This document shows positions 28,286 to 37,785 of a stretch of DNA of 64,000 bases, in pieces. Source of the DNA: Bradyrhizobium oligotrophicum S58 (lineage in GTDB: Bacteria > Pseudomonadota > Alphaproteobacteria > Rhizobiales > Xanthobacteraceae); NCBI RefSeq assembly GCF_000344805.1, contig NC_020453.1, forward strand, positions 2,790,001-2,854,000, given 5' to 3'. The notes beneath the pieces are model-generated. The model saw nothing but the letters and a program-made list of their open reading frames with translations, was not told the origin of the DNA and did not search any database. Numbering within the stretch: position 1 is the stretch's first letter; the number at the start of each line of letters is the position of its first letter. Made by a program: the position numbers and the translations under genes.

Positions 28286-29551
28286 TCAGATCGCGGCCGT
28301 TCCCGATGCCTCGACGATCCGCGGCTCCGGCAGCGGCACCAGGAAGCGTCCGCCAGCATCCAGATAGGCCTGATTCCGCTTCAGGATCGGGTCCGCATAG
28401 ATCCAGGCGAGAATCACGACGATGTCAGGCTTACGGGTGGCGAGCTCGCTGGAGGGCAGCACCGGGATGTGGGCGCCCGGGCTGAAGCGGCCGTGCTTGA
28501 GCTGGTTGTCGTCGACGATGAACTTGACCCGGCCTTCCAGCTCGAAGTGGTAGAGCAGGGTGGTGGTCGTGGTCGAGGCGCCGTAGGCGGCGACCAGCTT
28601 GCCCGCGGCAATGGCCTCGTCGAGATAAGCGAGCACCCTGCGCTTGCAATCCTCGATCGCCACGAACCAGTCCCGGTAGATCTGCGGCTTGGTGACGCCG
28701 CGCCGTTCCTCCTCGGCGATCAGCGTCGACAGCTCCGCCGAGCGCGGACGCTTGCCGGTCGATTTCGGCTGCGCGAAGGCACGGATCGAGCCGCCCTTGG
28801 TGCCGGTGCGCTCGACGTGGAACAGCGTCATGTCGTGCCGGTTCAGGAAGGTCTCGAGCGGGATCAGCGCATGATGCGAGACGTGCTCGTGGTAGATGGT
28901 GTCGAACACCATGTTGTCGATCATGTCGACGATGTAGGAGACCTCGAACACGAAGGCGCCGTCGTCGGCGAGCAGCAGGCGGATGCCCTTCACGACGTTC
29001 GACATGTTGTCGATATGCGCGAACACGTTGTTGGCGCAGAACAGCTTGGCCTCGCCCTGGTCGGCCTTGATGCGGGCCGCCAGAGCACTGGTGAAGAAAT
29101 CCGGAATCGTCGGAATGCCTTCCGCAGTCGCCGTGGCGGCGATGTCGCGCGCCGGGTCGATGCCCTGCACCCGCATGCCTTCGTTCTTGAACGCCTTCAG
29201 CAGCGAGCCGTCATTGCTGCCCATTTCGGCGACGAGGCTGCCTTGGGGAATGCCGAGCCCGGACACCGCCGTTTGTGCATAGCGCTTGAAATGCTCGACC
29301 AGCCCGAGCGAAACCGAGGTGCGATAGGTGTAGTCGCGAAACAGGATGTCGGGATCGACGACGTCGAGATTCTGCAGGTGGCCGCAGTCGAGGCAGAGAT
29401 AGCAGTCGAGCGGGTAGAGGTCCTGCTTCTCGTTCAGCCGGTCCGCCGTCACGAACGCATCACCGATGGCCGAGGCCCTGATCGGCAGGACGTGATCGAG
29501 CGAGGTCGATCCGCACAGGCGGCAATCGGTCTTGTGCTTGACGTGCTGCAT
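28286..29551 (-). CDS. Sugar C-methyltransferase family protein (TylC3-like)
   Basis: A 421-residue protein with the three-part architecture of NDP-4-keto-sugar C-methyltransferases. An N-terminal zinc-finger-like region has CRLCG and CLDCG (residues 10-57). A SAM-binding domain carries AEMGSNDGSLL at about residue 104. The C-terminal C-methyltransferase domain has AAYGASTTTTTLLYHF and FIVDDNQLKHG. The family methylates C3 or C5 of keto-deoxysugars; the exact position cannot be inferred. Start ATG at 29551. It lies between an SDR gene and wzm in the O-antigen operon, so a branched methyl sugar in the polymer is plausible. Confidence 0.85.
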   Translation of the reverse strand: MQHVKHKTDCRLCGSTSLDHVLPIRASAIGDAFVTADRLNEKQDLYPLDCYLCLDCGHLQNLDVVDPDILFRDYTYRTSVSLGLVEHFKRYAQTAVSGLGIPQGSLVAEMGSNDGSLLKAFKNEGMRVQGIDPARDIAATATAEGIPTIPDFFTSALAARIKADQGEAKLFCANNVFAHIDNMSNVVKGIRLLLADDGAFVFEVSYIVDMIDNMVFDTIYHEHVSHHALIPLETFLNRHDMTLFHVERTGTKGGSIRAFAQPKSTGKRPRSAELSTLIAEEERRGVTKPQIYRDWFVAIEDCKRRVLAYLDEAIAAGKLVAAYGASTTTTTLLYHFELEGRVKFIVDDNQLKHGRFSPGAHIPVLPSSELATRKPDIVVILAWIYADPILKRNQAYLDAGGRFLVPLPEPRIVEASGTAAI

Positions 29552-29622
29552 GAATTGGCGATCCTGGGTTGGCGGTCCCTGTGCGAGGGACGGTCGGCCG
29601 AAGAGGGATTTGCGGGCGCGTT

Positions 29623-30363
29623 TTACAGGCCCGCGAAGCTCTTGGCGACCTCTTCTTGCCAGACTGTGGACACGCCGCCATCGAGGAACAGGCTCTGCCC
29701 GTTGATGAAGGAGGCGCGCTCGCTGCAGAGGAAATCGAGCGCGTCCGCGCATTCCTCGGCCGTGCCGAGCCGGCCCAGCGGGACCAGCCGCCGGTAGGTG
29801 TCCATCAGCTTTTCATTCTGCTCGTAGAAGATGCGCGATTCGCGCTTCAGATAGGTCAGCGGCATGATGGCGTTGACGCGGATGCCGCGGCGGCCGAGCG
29901 TGGCCGCATAGTGCCGGACCATCGCGTTGAGGCCACCCTTGACGACGTGATAGCCGACCGGCTGCGAAGAGCCGACGAATTCAGCATAGACTGAACTGAC
30001 CACGCCAACGGCGCGGTCGCCGCCCTCTGCAAAATGGCCGGAAAACCCCTCGATCAGGTCGCGCGAGGCGGTCAGGCCGACCTGGATTTCGCCGGCCCAG
30101 GGATCACCCTGGCCGCGGAAACGCTGGCTCAGGACGAGGTAGCGGACCGGGCCGTTGGCGTCGGCAATTTGGCTCCAGAGCCCGGCAAAGCTGTCGCTGC
30201 GCTCGAGATCCGCGGAGAAATGCTTCAGGCCGGCTTGATCGGGGAAATCGGCGGGACGCTGTCGCGACACGACGCTGACCGCGCAGCCGCGCGCCAGGAA
30301 GCGCTCGACGACCACGCGGCCAAGGCCGCGGGTGCCGCCGACCACGACGGCATGGCTGGTCAT
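29623..30363 (-). CDS. SDR family oxidoreductase
   Basis: A 246-residue classical short-chain dehydrogenase. The cofactor motif is VVGGTRGLGRVV (residues 7-18) and the active site shows VSSVYAEF with YHVVK (Y-x-x-x-K). RVNAIMPL and INGQSLFLDGG near the C-terminus are typical. It probably reduces a keto group of an activated sugar, given its position between a cupin and a C-methyltransferase gene, but the family is too broad to name a substrate. It overlaps the WbuC gene by four bases (ATGA). Confidence 0.85.
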   Translation of the reverse strand: MTSHAVVVGGTRGLGRVVVERFLARGCAVSVVSRQRPADFPDQAGLKHFSADLERSDSFAGLWSQIADANGPVRYLVLSQRFRGQGDPWAGEIQVGLTASRDLIEGFSGHFAEGGDRAVGVVSSVYAEFVGSSQPVGYHVVKGGLNAMVRHYAATLGRRGIRVNAIMPLTYLKRESRIFYEQNEKLMDTYRRLVPLGRLGTAEECADALDFLCSERASFINGQSLFLDGGVSTVWQEEVAKSFAGL

Positions 30364-30896
30364 GCCGCAGCGTCCTGCAACGCGGCGACCCGGCGGACCA
30401 GATCGGCCTGGTAGGCCGCGGCCTTGGTCGCGTCATTGTCCTCGGGCGCGAAGTCGGCGAACACGCTGGCGCCGGGGCGGAACGGGCCGTTAGTGATCTC
30501 GTGCACGATCAGCAGATCGCTGCGGATGATCAGCGTGTGGAAGAACGCATTCGACATCCGGTAATAGAACGGCCGCGCGCCGCCCGGCGGCCCCAGCTCG
30601 ACGACGCGTTCGATCTCGCCGTCGTCGTTGAACACGACGATGTCGACCTCGCCCTCAATGATATGGAACGCTTCGCTCTTGCCCGGGTGCTTGTGCGGCC
30701 GGATGTAGGAGCTGGAATCGATCGCGATGATCATTTCGTGCAGCGAATCATCGCCATCCGGATGGGCATTGATGCGGGCGCGCCGTTTCGGGCTGGCCTT
30801 GACCGCGGCCTTGAGCGTGTTGATCTCGGCCTGTCCGACCGCTGCAATCGGGCCCTCGGCCAGGAACACCTCGGGTGATTTTTGAACGAGGCTCAT
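30360..30896 (-). CDS. wbuC: WbuC family cupin metalloprotein
   Basis: A 178-residue cupin. The metal-binding motif is RPHKHPGKSEAFHIIEG (His-x-His, then Glu and His; about residues 66-82), with NAFFHTLI supplying the second cupin motif. RARINAHPD near the N-terminus is the family signature I recall for WbuC, a small protein repeatedly found in O-antigen clusters with no proven reaction. It overlaps both neighbours by four bases, so expression is coupled to the SDR and methyltransferase genes. A sugar epimerase or isomerase role is possible but unproved. Confidence 0.82.
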   Translation of the reverse strand: MSLVQKSPEVFLAEGPIAAVGQAEINTLKAAVKASPKRRARINAHPDGDDSLHEMIIAIDSSSYIRPHKHPGKSEAFHIIEGEVDIVVFNDDGEIERVVELGPPGGARPFYYRMSNAFFHTLIIRSDLLIVHEITNGPFRPGASVFADFAPEDNDATKAAAYQADLVRRVAALQDAAA

Positions 30897-32134
30897 GGAG
30901 CGAGGTCCTTCGTGATTGCGTTGTCGAGCGCGGCGTAGATCGAGCGGAATTCCACGCCCCGCGCGGCGAGCGGAGCCAGCTTCTCGCGCACCTTGCCTTC
31001 GATGTGAGGTGCCACGGCAAACAGGCAGGTGGTGATCTGCCCGTCAGCCAGCAGGCGATCCGACCCTATCACGGGGACGGCGAAACCCGGTGGAAAAAAG
31101 CCCGCTTTGTCGCGGTCGTCATCGACGGCAAGCGCGAACATGTCGGCCACGCCGAAGGCGTTGGCGAACATGATGGCGTGATGTCCGATGCCGAACAGAG
31201 CGATTCGATCCCCGTCCGGCCCGGCGAGCGTCGCCAGCTTCCCGCGCAACCGCGCCCGGGTGGGAGCAAAATCGTCACGATAGGCTTGGAACAGGCTGGA
31301 AGATCCCCGCGGTGAGACCGCTGCCGGAGAGCCCTCCGCGGGCGTCAGGACGGCCGCCAGCGCATCCTCCAGGGCCCCCGGATAGCGCAGCAGGGCCAGA
31401 ACGCGATAGCCGCTCTCCTCGGCCAGACGACGCAGTGTTTCCTCGACGAAATAGCAGCTGTGCTCTTCCCATAGGAAACAGTAGTCGCGCGCCGCAAGGA
31501 ATTTGCTGCTGTCGGGGACCTCGATCAGCAGAAGGCCTTGGGGCGAAAGCAGGGTCTTGAGAGCCTGCAAGGCGTCGACAGGGGCTGACGTGTGCTCGAT
31601 GAGATAGCGGCACGAGACGATGTCGAATGTTCCGAGCGAGGCGGCAGGAGCCGCGAGATCCGCAGCGTTGAGGCGGGCCTGCCAGGTCTCAAGATAGGGA
31701 TGGCGCCCCCCGCAACCCTTCTCCTCCAGATCGAGCGACTCGATCTGCAGACCTCGCCCAGCCAGGCGGGTGAGAAGCGGCTGCTCGAAGGGGCCTGTGC
31801 CCAGCGCGCGCCCCGCAAGCGGTCTGAACGAGACGAGTCGTTCGACCAGCGCATCGAGGTGGCTTTCCGGTTCGCGGTACCTGATCCACGGCACGGCCGG
31901 AGCAACGATCTCGGGAGGCGGAGCCTCACGGAGCTGAACAAGTCGGCAAGCTTCGCATTCGACGATGTCGAGCGCCCATGAGTGATCGACGCGGCCGTCA
32001 CGCGTGAAGCGGTTGCAGACTGGGAGGACGCCGAGCGTGAGAGGCTGCGTCGTGATCGGCTGGCCGCATAGCCGGCAGCCGGACGAGGATCTGGTGGGCA
32101 TTGGTTCGGCTGGACCGCGAAGGGATATTGCCAT
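30893..32134 (-). CDS. Methyltransferase-family protein related to sugar C-methyltransferases, diverged
   Basis: About 413 residues. The N-terminal cysteine pairs CRLCG and CEACR match the zinc-finger region of the C-methyltransferase at 28286-29551. The SAM domain has lost the usual E-x-G-x-x-x-G form (ALGTGPFEQPLL instead) but keeps later motifs: FDIVSCRYLIEHTSAP, LLIEVPDSSKF and LWEEHSCYF. The C-terminal third (IALFGIGHHAIMF and VDDDRDKAGFF) resembles the C-methyltransferase C-terminal domain. It may be a diverged sugar methyltransferase or a related non-methylating enzyme. The start is uncertain: ATG at 32134 or 32101, neither with a clear ribosome site. It is the first gene of the minus-strand operon. 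Confidence 0.75.
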   Translation of the reverse strand: MAISLRGPAEPMPTRSSSGCRLCGQPITTQPLTLGVLPVCNRFTRDGRVDHSWALDIVECEACRLVQLREAPPPEIVAPAVPWIRYREPESHLDALVERLVSFRPLAGRALGTGPFEQPLLTRLAGRGLQIESLDLEEKGCGGRHPYLETWQARLNAADLAAPAASLGTFDIVSCRYLIEHTSAPVDALQALKTLLSPQGLLLIEVPDSSKFLAARDYCFLWEEHSCYFVEETLRRLAEESGYRVLALLRYPGALEDALAAVLTPAEGSPAAVSPRGSSSLFQAYRDDFAPTRARLRGKLATLAGPDGDRIALFGIGHHAIMFANAFGVADMFALAVDDDRDKAGFFPPGFAVPVIGSDRLLADGQITTCLFAVAPHIEGKVREKLAPLAARGVEFRSIYAALDNAITKDLAP

Positions 32135-32472
32135 TCGGAAGGAGCCGCAATAGCAGTGCAGTTGCGAACAATACAACGTAAAATGTTCAGCTTGCAACAG
32201 ATGCGCGAGGGGCCAACGGTCGCGGATGCCCGGCTCGCGGATGCTTAGCTATTGGCAAACTTCGTGCCGGAGCTTGCTATTGCGGTCGTTTTCTGGATAC
32301 CAGATTCGGAATCGCGCCCGGATGTATTCATCGTCGAACTGGTCAGAAAGCTGCGAACCTTCCTGATCAATTTGCCTGGTCGTCACGGCGAGATGCTACA
32401 TGCGATGCTCAGGGGCTCTTGGCGGCTGTTCTTCCGTCATGCGATTTGGGATTGGCAAGAGGGGGCACGTGC
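32135..32472. other. Divergent promoter region between O-antigen operon and small membrane protein
   Basis: About 340 bases with no supported gene. It must contain the promoter of the minus-strand O-antigen operon, but no clear promoter boxes are visible. GCGGATGC occurs twice in close succession near 32225-32245. The DNA looks somewhat more AT-rich than the genes to its left. Confidence 0.45.
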
Positions 32473-32751
32473 GTGAAAAACATGTTTCTGACGCTCCGGA
32501 CGATCCTGCGGATCGTCTGTGTGAGCACGGTCTACTTCTGTATTTTTCTCGCGCTCGGCGCCGGATTCCTCTACTCCTTGCTGGCGGGGCTGACGGCTTT
32601 CGTTTTCCTCGCGGTCGGACTGGGACGGGTTGTGCTCGAGCAGCTGGCGCTGTGGTCCACGATTCTGTTCGTTGTTGACAAATCGGGGTTGTTGCCGATC
32701 ACCCAGTGGCTGCATGGGGTCATTGCGATCATCAGTCGCGGGTTGACTTGA
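32473..32751 (+). CDS. Small membrane protein, function unknown
   Basis: A 92-residue protein starting with GTG at 32473, chosen because AGAGGGGG lies about 7 bases upstream; ATG at 32482 is an alternative. Two or three hydrophobic segments (around VCVSTVYFCIFLALGAGFL and VFLAVGLGRVVLEQLALW) make it an inner-membrane protein. No family is recognised. It stands alone between the O-antigen operon and a TIGR04372-type gene. Confidence 0.55.
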   Translation: MKNMFLTLRTILRIVCVSTVYFCIFLALGAGFLYSLLAGLTAFVFLAVGLGRVVLEQLALWSTILFVVDKSGLLPITQWLHGVIAIISRGLT

Positions 32752-32904
32752 CGGTCCGGCTGAGATGCCGCCTACGCGTGTAGCTATGATTCGGTCGTCT
32801 TGGACGTCCTACGCGATGACCTTCCTCGATCTGGATTGTTCCCATGCATCCGCGGAACCGCGAACGGGTCTGAGGGGTTCAAGGGGGTGGAGGGCGGTTG
32901 GCCG

Positions 32905-34953
32905 ATGCAGCGTTTCAAGGCGTCACTACGTGTCCTGAGTCCGATGCGCAGATCCGGTATGTTCCAGCCGCCGCCCAGGCAACGCGACCTGCTGGCCGGA
33001 ATTGCACGCCTTCGAGAATTGACTTTGCTCCAGCCGCAGCGTGCGGCGCGTGCCCTCATCGCAGCGGCAGGCCGGATTCTGGGTTGGCTGCCGCCTCGCC
33101 TGGCCTTTTTGATCCTGCTGTTTTCGGAGATCGGACAACTTCGCGGGCGGCGTCTGCTCGAAAGGGCCTATCAGGTCCATGCGGCTGCATTGCTGGCGAA
33201 GAATCCGGACCAGCAATTCTCCGGACAGCTCAGGTGGTACTTTCCGATCGAGGTCGCGGAACTTCTGCTTCGGATCGGTGCTGATCGGGAAGCCTATGAT
33301 CTCATCGTTCAGGATGGGCTCGTCCAATATTCGCCCGCGCTGACCAACATGATGATCCGGTCGCTGTTCGAACTCGGCGAGTTCGACAAGGCGCATTGGC
33401 TGGCATCGCAGCGGCCTCTGCGAGCGGGATCGGAAGCGGAGTGTCATCTCGCTTTCTTCAAGGGGCTGCTCGATATCATCGCGGGAGATGAGGCCGGCGC
33501 GATTGAAAGCATGTCGATTGCATGCCGCGGCTTCCCCGGCTACTTGCGTCCGCATCAAAACATGGCTTCGCGCCCGGCGCTGAGTTATGAGCCCAACCCG
33601 CTCGACTTCGCCTGCGGTGCGGCGGGCAGGCTCCATGATCTCTGCAATTTCGCCGGCCAGCGAGTCACTCACGTGGGTCGGGGCGATCTCGGGATTGGAT
33701 TGTTCACGCGCGCGCTCGCCGCGCAGGAAGATTTGCGCGGCCAAGGATCGCCGGCGGTCTCGGCAGAGGTCAGCCATCTGCTTGGCCGGCTGAACATTCC
33801 CCTCGACCAATTGCGCATCCTTCCCGAGGAGTGGTCGACCCAGATCGGTCATCTCGGAATGCTCGACATCCTGTTTCGAATGCGCGAGCTGGGCTGGTGG
33901 TCCGGAAAGCCACTGATGGTCGTGCGTTTGAACCTCGTCGCCAACAAGCCGTTCATCCGGCTGTTCGAGAGATTTGCCGATATCGTCGTCATCGGGGAGA
34001 CGGTCTCCGAAGCCGTGGGCGAAGAATTGCTGTCCCTGCAGCGCTGGTACGGCATGAACTTCAACGTCTTTCGGCTGCCGAACGGTGAGGTGGTGCCGTG
34101 GCAGGAGGCCGGCGCGCTTGCAATCACGCAGTGGGAGCTGGAAGGCCGGGGCCATCCGTTGCGAGACGAGTATGATCGGATCTATGGGGCAAAGCTGCAG
34201 GTGCAGCACGATTTCTGGCGGATGCGCAAAGCCTGGGGGATGAAGCCGGACGATTGGTATGTATGCCTGCATACGCGCGATGCTTCCCACTATTCAGAGA
34301 CGGACGGCACCGGCCAGACCCATCGCAATTCGCCGATCGGAACGTATCTCGACGCAATCCGCGCGATCACGTCCAGGGGCGGCTGGGTCATCAGGCTCGG
34401 CGGTCCGAACTCGCCGGCGCTGCCATGCCTCGAGCGCGCGATCGACTATCCGCTCAGCCCATTCCGCTCCGAACTGATGGACATTTGTCTCATTCGGAAC
34501 GCCCGGATGTTCATCGGCACCACCTCCGGGCTGACGAACGCCGCGATCAGTCTGGGCATTCCAACCGCGCTGCTGAACTGCATCACGACGGACCAGCAGT
34601 TGTGGAACAGTGACGTCCGCTTCGCACTGAAGCCGGTGCGCCTTGCCAACGGAACCATCCTGACCCAGGCGCAGCTCACCTCCAGTCCGTGGCGCTGGCG
34701 CCTGTTCGATGCCGGTGTTCTGAGCCGCAGCGGAGCTCAGCCGCAGAACAACACGTCGGACGAGATCCAGGCCGTCGCAGAGGAAGTGCTCGATCTTGCC
34801 TCCCGATGCCCGAGGAGTCCCGAGCCACAGCTCCTGGCGCGCTGGAAGAGACAGCTTTCGGCATCGCACTATTATGGCGCGGGCAGCATCAGCGCCTACT
34901 ACCTTGCCAAGTACGAGAATGAATTTCTGGCGCCGGACAAGGTCTCGAACTGA
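32905..34953 (+). CDS. TIGR04372-type putative glycosyltransferase, paralogue 2
   Basis: A 682-residue protein; ATG at 32905 follows a GGAGGG site by about 10 bases. The N-terminal part has a hydrophobic stretch (LPPRLAFLILLFSEIG) and helical repeats including MIRSLFELGEFDKAH. The conserved C-terminal domain has IGHLGMLDILFRMRELGWW, VCLHTRDASHYSETDG, GGWVIRLGG and MFIGTTSGLTNA. It is clearly homologous to 35102-37240 and to the partial gene at 63581, and more distantly to 23265-25394. The function is unproved; glycosyl transfer to surface polysaccharide is the family annotation. It is convergent with paralogue 3. Confidence 0.78.
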   Translation: MQRFKASLRVLSPMRRSGMFQPPPRQRDLLAGIARLRELTLLQPQRAARALIAAAGRILGWLPPRLAFLILLFSEIGQLRGRRLLERAYQVHAAALLAKNPDQQFSGQLRWYFPIEVAELLLRIGADREAYDLIVQDGLVQYSPALTNMMIRSLFELGEFDKAHWLASQRPLRAGSEAECHLAFFKGLLDIIAGDEAGAIESMSIACRGFPGYLRPHQNMASRPALSYEPNPLDFACGAAGRLHDLCNFAGQRVTHVGRGDLGIGLFTRALAAQEDLRGQGSPAVSAEVSHLLGRLNIPLDQLRILPEEWSTQIGHLGMLDILFRMRELGWWSGKPLMVVRLNLVANKPFIRLFERFADIVVIGETVSEAVGEELLSLQRWYGMNFNVFRLPNGEVVPWQEAGALAITQWELEGRGHPLRDEYDRIYGAKLQVQHDFWRMRKAWGMKPDDWYVCLHTRDASHYSETDGTGQTHRNSPIGTYLDAIRAITSRGGWVIRLGGPNSPALPCLERAIDYPLSPFRSELMDICLIRNARMFIGTTSGLTNAAISLGIPTALLNCITTDQQLWNSDVRFALKPVRLANGTILTQAQLTSSPWRWRLFDAGVLSRSGAQPQNNTSDEIQAVAEEVLDLASRCPRSPEPQLLARWKRQLSASHYYGAGSISAYYLAKYENEFLAPDKVSN

Positions 34954-35101
34954 CGGATTTCGGCGACCGCTCTCGCATCGATATCTTCGATCCCTTGCGG
35001 AATCAGGTCGCGTTCTCATACAGACGTCGATATCGAGCTCTCAGGCCCACTCCTGGTCGTAGCAAGGTGCTGGCCGTCGCGAGATGTCGATCACGTCGAA
35101 C

Positions 35102-37240
35102 TCATTCGCCCCTCAGCAGGTCGCTCGCGTACTTCTCCAGAAAATACCGGCTTGGCCGCGAACTGCCGAAGAAGCCCGGCACCTGGACGTGACGTTCCCA
35201 GCTGCCGTCCACGCCAGGAGCGGGGCCTTTCCGCAGGGGATCGGAGATTTCGAGCACCTCGCGCACCGTTTCCAGAATTTCGTCGGAACTGCTCTCGCTC
35301 ACGACGAGCTCGGCGCGCGCCACGGATTCATGGGTCGGATAGGCCCAACGATACCGTTCCGAGGTCCACTCGCTCAGTGACAGCATCCGGCCGTCGGCCC
35401 TGTGCACGGGCTTCAGCGCAAAGCGGGTGTCCCTCGACCACAACAGCCCGATCGAACTCAACGCATTCACCATGGCGGTCGGAATGCCGAAGCTGCTTGC
35501 CACATAGGCAAAGCCGGAGGTGGTCCCGATGAACATGCGCGCACGGCGCATCAAATGAATGTCCATCTCCGGAAATGCATCGTCGCTGCGGGCATAGTCC
35601 ACCACATGTTCCATTTGCGGGAACGGGGGCACCTTGCCACCGCCCATCCGGATAACCCAGCCGCCGCATCCGGTGATGTGACGGACCGCATCGAGATAGC
35701 TCGCCAGCGATGCGTTGCGGATGGATTCGCCGACGCCGTCGGTATCATTCCGGGTCTGGGCGTCCCGCACGTGCAGGCAGACGAACCAGTCGCTGTCCGC
35801 CATGCCCCATCTGCGACGGTAGTCCTGGTAGGTCAGCTCGATGCGGTTGTCGGCGAGCAGCCGGCGGTCGTAGATGTCGCGCAGCGGAAAGGTTCGTTGC
35901 CGGCTTTCCCACTGCTTGAGCGCCAGTGACCCCGCATCGTTCCAGTACACCGCACGTCCGTCCTCGAAGCGGAAGGCCTGGTGGGAATCGCCGATGAAGG
36001 GTGTGAGGCTGGCGAGCTCGTGCCATACGCCGGTGCTGACGTTCTCGCCCAGCGTGAGCGTCGGACAGATGTCGGAGAACAGCGACAGGAACGGCTTGTT
36101 GGCGATCCGGTCCTTGTAGGCCAGCAGCAGCGGCTGGCCCTGCCACCACCCCATCTCGCGCATCATCAGATGAACGTTGAGGTGGCCATTATGGCCGATC
36201 AACGCGCTCCAGTCCGGAGAGAGCAGCTTGACGTCCGACAGGTCGGTGTCGAGCTTCTTGAGAAGGGCCTTGAGCTGAGGGCTCGGAGCGGGAAGATGGC
36301 GGCGCAGGCGCTTCTGTGTCTCCGTCAGCTTGGTGTAGACCTGGGGGACGTGGAACCCTTCGCCGCTGTGGTATGTCGTCAGCAGAAGGTTGCGATAGGC
36401 GTAGAACAGGTTGATCTCGGACAGCACCTTGCGCTGCGGATGGTCGGCGGGAAACCGTTCCCAATATTGGCCGCGGTCCTCGCGTGCGGCGAGGATATCG
36501 TCGTAGCGGGCAAGGTTCAGCTCAGTGACCAGGGTCTCGATCAGTTCCTTGTTGCAGAAATATTCGTGGACGTAACGGTCGAGAGGGGCCTCGAGCGGCA
36601 CGGGATCGCCGTCTCTGCGAGCATCGTATTGTCGTCCTTCGAAGGACCTCTGTTCATAACGGAAGTTCCGATGCTCCAGCATGACGTTGATCAGTTCGGC
36701 AAACCGACGCAGGTCCCGGGGGCGAAGGGCGATCCAATCGATCGTGTGGGCCTGCGCCAGCAACTCCATGAAATAGCCGGACGTCAGCTTGTTCGTCAGC
36801 CTGCCAATCGCCTCCATGAACTCATCGTCGACCCGTCCCCAATCGATGTTGGGAAACAGCTGGAGAGCATGCTTGTCCTTTTCGCACATCAGAAGGAAGA
36901 GGATCAGCTCATTGCAGTATTGATCCGAACGGGGACTGGCGAGCACCCATCCCATTTCCTTGTCCAGATCGGGTCCGCAGAAATAGCGGAACTGCCGGTC
37001 GAACTCATTTCGATGTGCATAGCGGTGAAAAACGAGTGCGACCATGAATGCCCGGCGGAACGGCAACAGCGCAAAGATCAGGTCCTTGAGGGATTCGGCC
37101 CGCTCGCCGACGACATTGAGGTACCAGCTGATCGCCTTTACGCCACGCTCAGCCAGGCTCGATTTCAGTGATCGGATCATGCCCTGCCGGCGTGGCGCGG
37201 GTTGGCCGGCCGGATCCGGATGGATGGACTCGAAGGACAT
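35102..37240 (-). CDS. TIGR04372-type putative glycosyltransferase, paralogue 3
   Basis: About 712 residues; start ATG at 37240, with 37180 possible, neither having a strong ribosome site. The C-terminal domain has LIGHNGHLNVHLMMREMGWW, VCLHVRDAQTRNDTDG, GGWVIRMGG and MFIGTTSGFAYV, lining up with paralogue 2. The N-terminal half is helical and rich in aromatic residues and shows little similarity to the other copies. It is convergent with paralogue 2 (148 bases apart) and divergent from the first acyltransferase. The function is inferred from family annotation only. Confidence 0.78.
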   Translation of the reverse strand: MSFESIHPDPAGQPAPRRQGMIRSLKSSLAERGVKAISWYLNVVGERAESLKDLIFALLPFRRAFMVALVFHRYAHRNEFDRQFRYFCGPDLDKEMGWVLASPRSDQYCNELILFLLMCEKDKHALQLFPNIDWGRVDDEFMEAIGRLTNKLTSGYFMELLAQAHTIDWIALRPRDLRRFAELINVMLEHRNFRYEQRSFEGRQYDARRDGDPVPLEAPLDRYVHEYFCNKELIETLVTELNLARYDDILAAREDRGQYWERFPADHPQRKVLSEINLFYAYRNLLLTTYHSGEGFHVPQVYTKLTETQKRLRRHLPAPSPQLKALLKKLDTDLSDVKLLSPDWSALIGHNGHLNVHLMMREMGWWQGQPLLLAYKDRIANKPFLSLFSDICPTLTLGENVSTGVWHELASLTPFIGDSHQAFRFEDGRAVYWNDAGSLALKQWESRQRTFPLRDIYDRRLLADNRIELTYQDYRRRWGMADSDWFVCLHVRDAQTRNDTDGVGESIRNASLASYLDAVRHITGCGGWVIRMGGGKVPPFPQMEHVVDYARSDDAFPEMDIHLMRRARMFIGTTSGFAYVASSFGIPTAMVNALSSIGLLWSRDTRFALKPVHRADGRMLSLSEWTSERYRWAYPTHESVARAELVVSESSSDEILETVREVLEISDPLRKGPAPGVDGSWERHVQVPGFFGSSRPSRYFLEKYASDLLRGE

Positions 37241-37785
37241 TCTGGAGCCCCATGCCCGACCGCGACGGCTGCGCAGCTGATGACCATACTGCTCTTCGAA
37301 TATAGCGCTATCCCGCCGGCCGCAAGCCGTCGCCGGCGGCGCTGCGCCGGTTGCGAGAGGCGGGCGGAATGTAGAACAGCCTCGAATGATCAGAGGTGGT
37401 GATCTCGGTTCGTTCGATGTCCTCGCTCTTGTCAATGGACCGGCCGGCAGATAGCCTTTGCCGGCATTTTCGTGAGTGGTCGTCGATCCAGATGCGTTTC
37501 GCAGATCGCAGATCGCGGATCTCGCAAAGGCGACGCCGCCATCGATGCGAGGCGGATCGTACGCAGAGGGGATGGCGAGGGTGCCCTGAAGACCGTCGCG
37601 GTCGTGTGGACCAACAACAGACCGGCCCTGTCGCCAGCGCGCTGCATGACATCGGGACGGTTGAGGAGGTCCCGGGAAAAACGTGTGAATATCTCCGAAT
37701 TTGTCGGCAGCCGGCGGCCTTGTTGCTACGTCCTTTGGACGGATTCAGCTTTTCTGCCGAAGCTGTCCTGGAGCGCCCCGAGCCG
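37241..37785. other. Divergent intergenic region with a stem-loop
   Basis: About 545 bases without a supported gene. A stem-loop of CCGCCGGC and GCCGGCGG (37313-37320 with 37332-37339) lies about 70 bases upstream of paralogue 3. An in-frame extension of the downstream acyltransferase gene crosses much of this stretch but encodes Arg-rich, family-unlike sequence, so I treat it as non-coding. Confidence 0.45.
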
